This document shows positions 63,694 to 64,000 of a stretch of DNA of 64,000 nucleotides, piece by piece; within the stretch, counting starts at the first letter, position 1, and every line of letters starts with the position of its first letter. This DNA comes from Lachnospira sp. UBA3212 (GTDB lineage: Bacteria; Bacillota; Clostridia; Lachnospirales; Lachnospiraceae): NCBI GenBank assembly GCA_002363615.1, contig DEWK01000007.1, forward strand, positions 62,001-126,000, written 5' to 3'. The notes under the pieces are model-generated. The model saw only the letters and a program-made list of their open reading frames with translations, was not told the DNA's origin and did not search any database. The position numbers and the translations under genes were made by a program.

Positions 63694-64000
63694 TGCTAAA
63701 CCTCCTACTTTTTAATGCTTCACTTAGCGAATGCGGTATTCCGCGGGGACCGCGAATTGCAAAAATGCCATACTCGCCTTTAAGTTTGTCGAATGTAAAT
63801 TGATCCGGCTTATACCGTTTCGGCGGCCGAATCTTCTGCTTTTTCAGCTTCGATGCCGTCACGACATAGCTTTCATCGATCCATTTACAAATATCCTCAA
63901 AAGGTACAGTGCCATCCAGGAGGATGGATATCCAGTTTCCGCGGCTGATATGGTAACCTCGAAAGTATCCTGTCTGCTGCGTCAGTATATCGGCCAGCAT
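63671..64000 (-). CDS. MmcQ/YjbR family protein, partial (5' end outside window)
   Basis: The visible 109 residues match the second half of the YjbR double-wing DNA-binding fold (GYHISRGNWISILLDGTVP, then WIDESYVVTASKLKK). The ATG at the window edge aligns with the middle of the family, so the real start is probably beyond 64000. After the YjbR domain is a 50-residue basic extension (RPPKRYKPDQF...NAEIYRV) that I do not recognise. The 3' end overlaps the exonuclease gene by 23 bp. The region is GC-richer than the rest of the window. Confidence 0.78.
   Translation of the reverse strand: MLADILTQQTGYFRGYHISRGNWISILLDGTVPFEDICKWIDESYVVTASKLKKQKIRPPKRYKPDQFTFDKLKGEYGIFAIRGPRGIPHSLSEALKSRRFSNAEIYRV

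Noticed and set aside
1..64000. CRISPR arrays, intact insertion sequences, tRNA or rRNA genes
   Set aside because: No regularly spaced direct repeats with unique spacers, no transposase frame and no tRNA cloverleaf were found on reading both strands.

Overview
This window looks like a chromosomal core segment of a low-to-mid GC Gram-positive anaerobe of the class Clostridia, most likely family Lachnospiraceae. The evidence is gene order rather than any single marker: a dcw cell-division cluster (mraZ to ftsZ), a priA-def-fmt-rsmB-rlmN-prpC-prkC-rsgA-rpe-thiN block, and gap-pgk-tpiA-secG-rnr-smpB-ssrA, all in typical Firmicutes order. Signals are strong Shine-Dalgarno sites (AGGAGG), TTG and GTG starts, TTGACA/TATAAT-type promoters often with TGn extended -10, and intrinsic terminators. 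Almost every gene is on the minus strand; only ychF, a PHP phosphatase and a MIF-like tautomerase are on the plus strand.

Layout. 0-5.1 kb: a four-gene gliding-motility-like ABC export operon (ATPase, permease, GldG-like, DUF4340). 5.2-7.3 kb: dapB and dapA for lysine/diaminopimelate synthesis, preceded by a lysine riboswitch with a terminator and a promoter, and next to a short group II intron-like fragment. 7.3-17.5 kb: the dcw cluster ftsZ, ftsQ, ftsW, murD, mraY, a division PBP, ftsL, rsmH, mraZ, with a three-repeat MraZ box. 17.7-18.9 kb: ychF. 19-33 kb: thiamine, Ser/Thr kinase-phosphatase, ribosome maturation, formyl-methionine, replication restart and one-carbon (folD, fhs) genes. 33-39.6 kb: ftsK/spoIIIE, uppP, an orphan Cache-PAS membrane protein, mnmA. 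39.7-46.4 kb: tmRNA, smpB, rnr, secG, tpiA, pgk, gap. 46.7-52.6 kb: PHP phosphatase, a large FtsX-type ABC exporter and a MATE exporter. 52.8-59.1 kb: a secreted arabinanase with ricin-type lectin repeats, a MIF-like tautomerase, GtrA and PNPase. 59.3-64 kb: a phosphotyrosine phosphatase, a Fic enzyme with an unusual repeated operator, a decayed mosaic intergenic segment, and a higher-GC cassette (DUF5131, DEDDh exonuclease, YjbR).

Functionally the window couples peptidoglycan precursor supply (dapAB, murD, mraY, uppP) with septum assembly (ftsL, PBP, ftsW, ftsQ, ftsZ), chromosome segregation (ftsK) and PASTA-kinase signalling, plus translation quality control (tmRNA/SmpB/RNase R, PDF, Fmt, RsgA, YchF) and glycolysis. 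The least explained and most interesting area is 60.9-62.2 kb: six copies of TTAGGCG packed over the Fic promoter, a candidate self-contained small transcript of about 65 nt, and a start-codon-sequestering hairpin with a 21-residue ORF. No CRISPR array, tRNA gene, rRNA gene or intact insertion sequence was seen.
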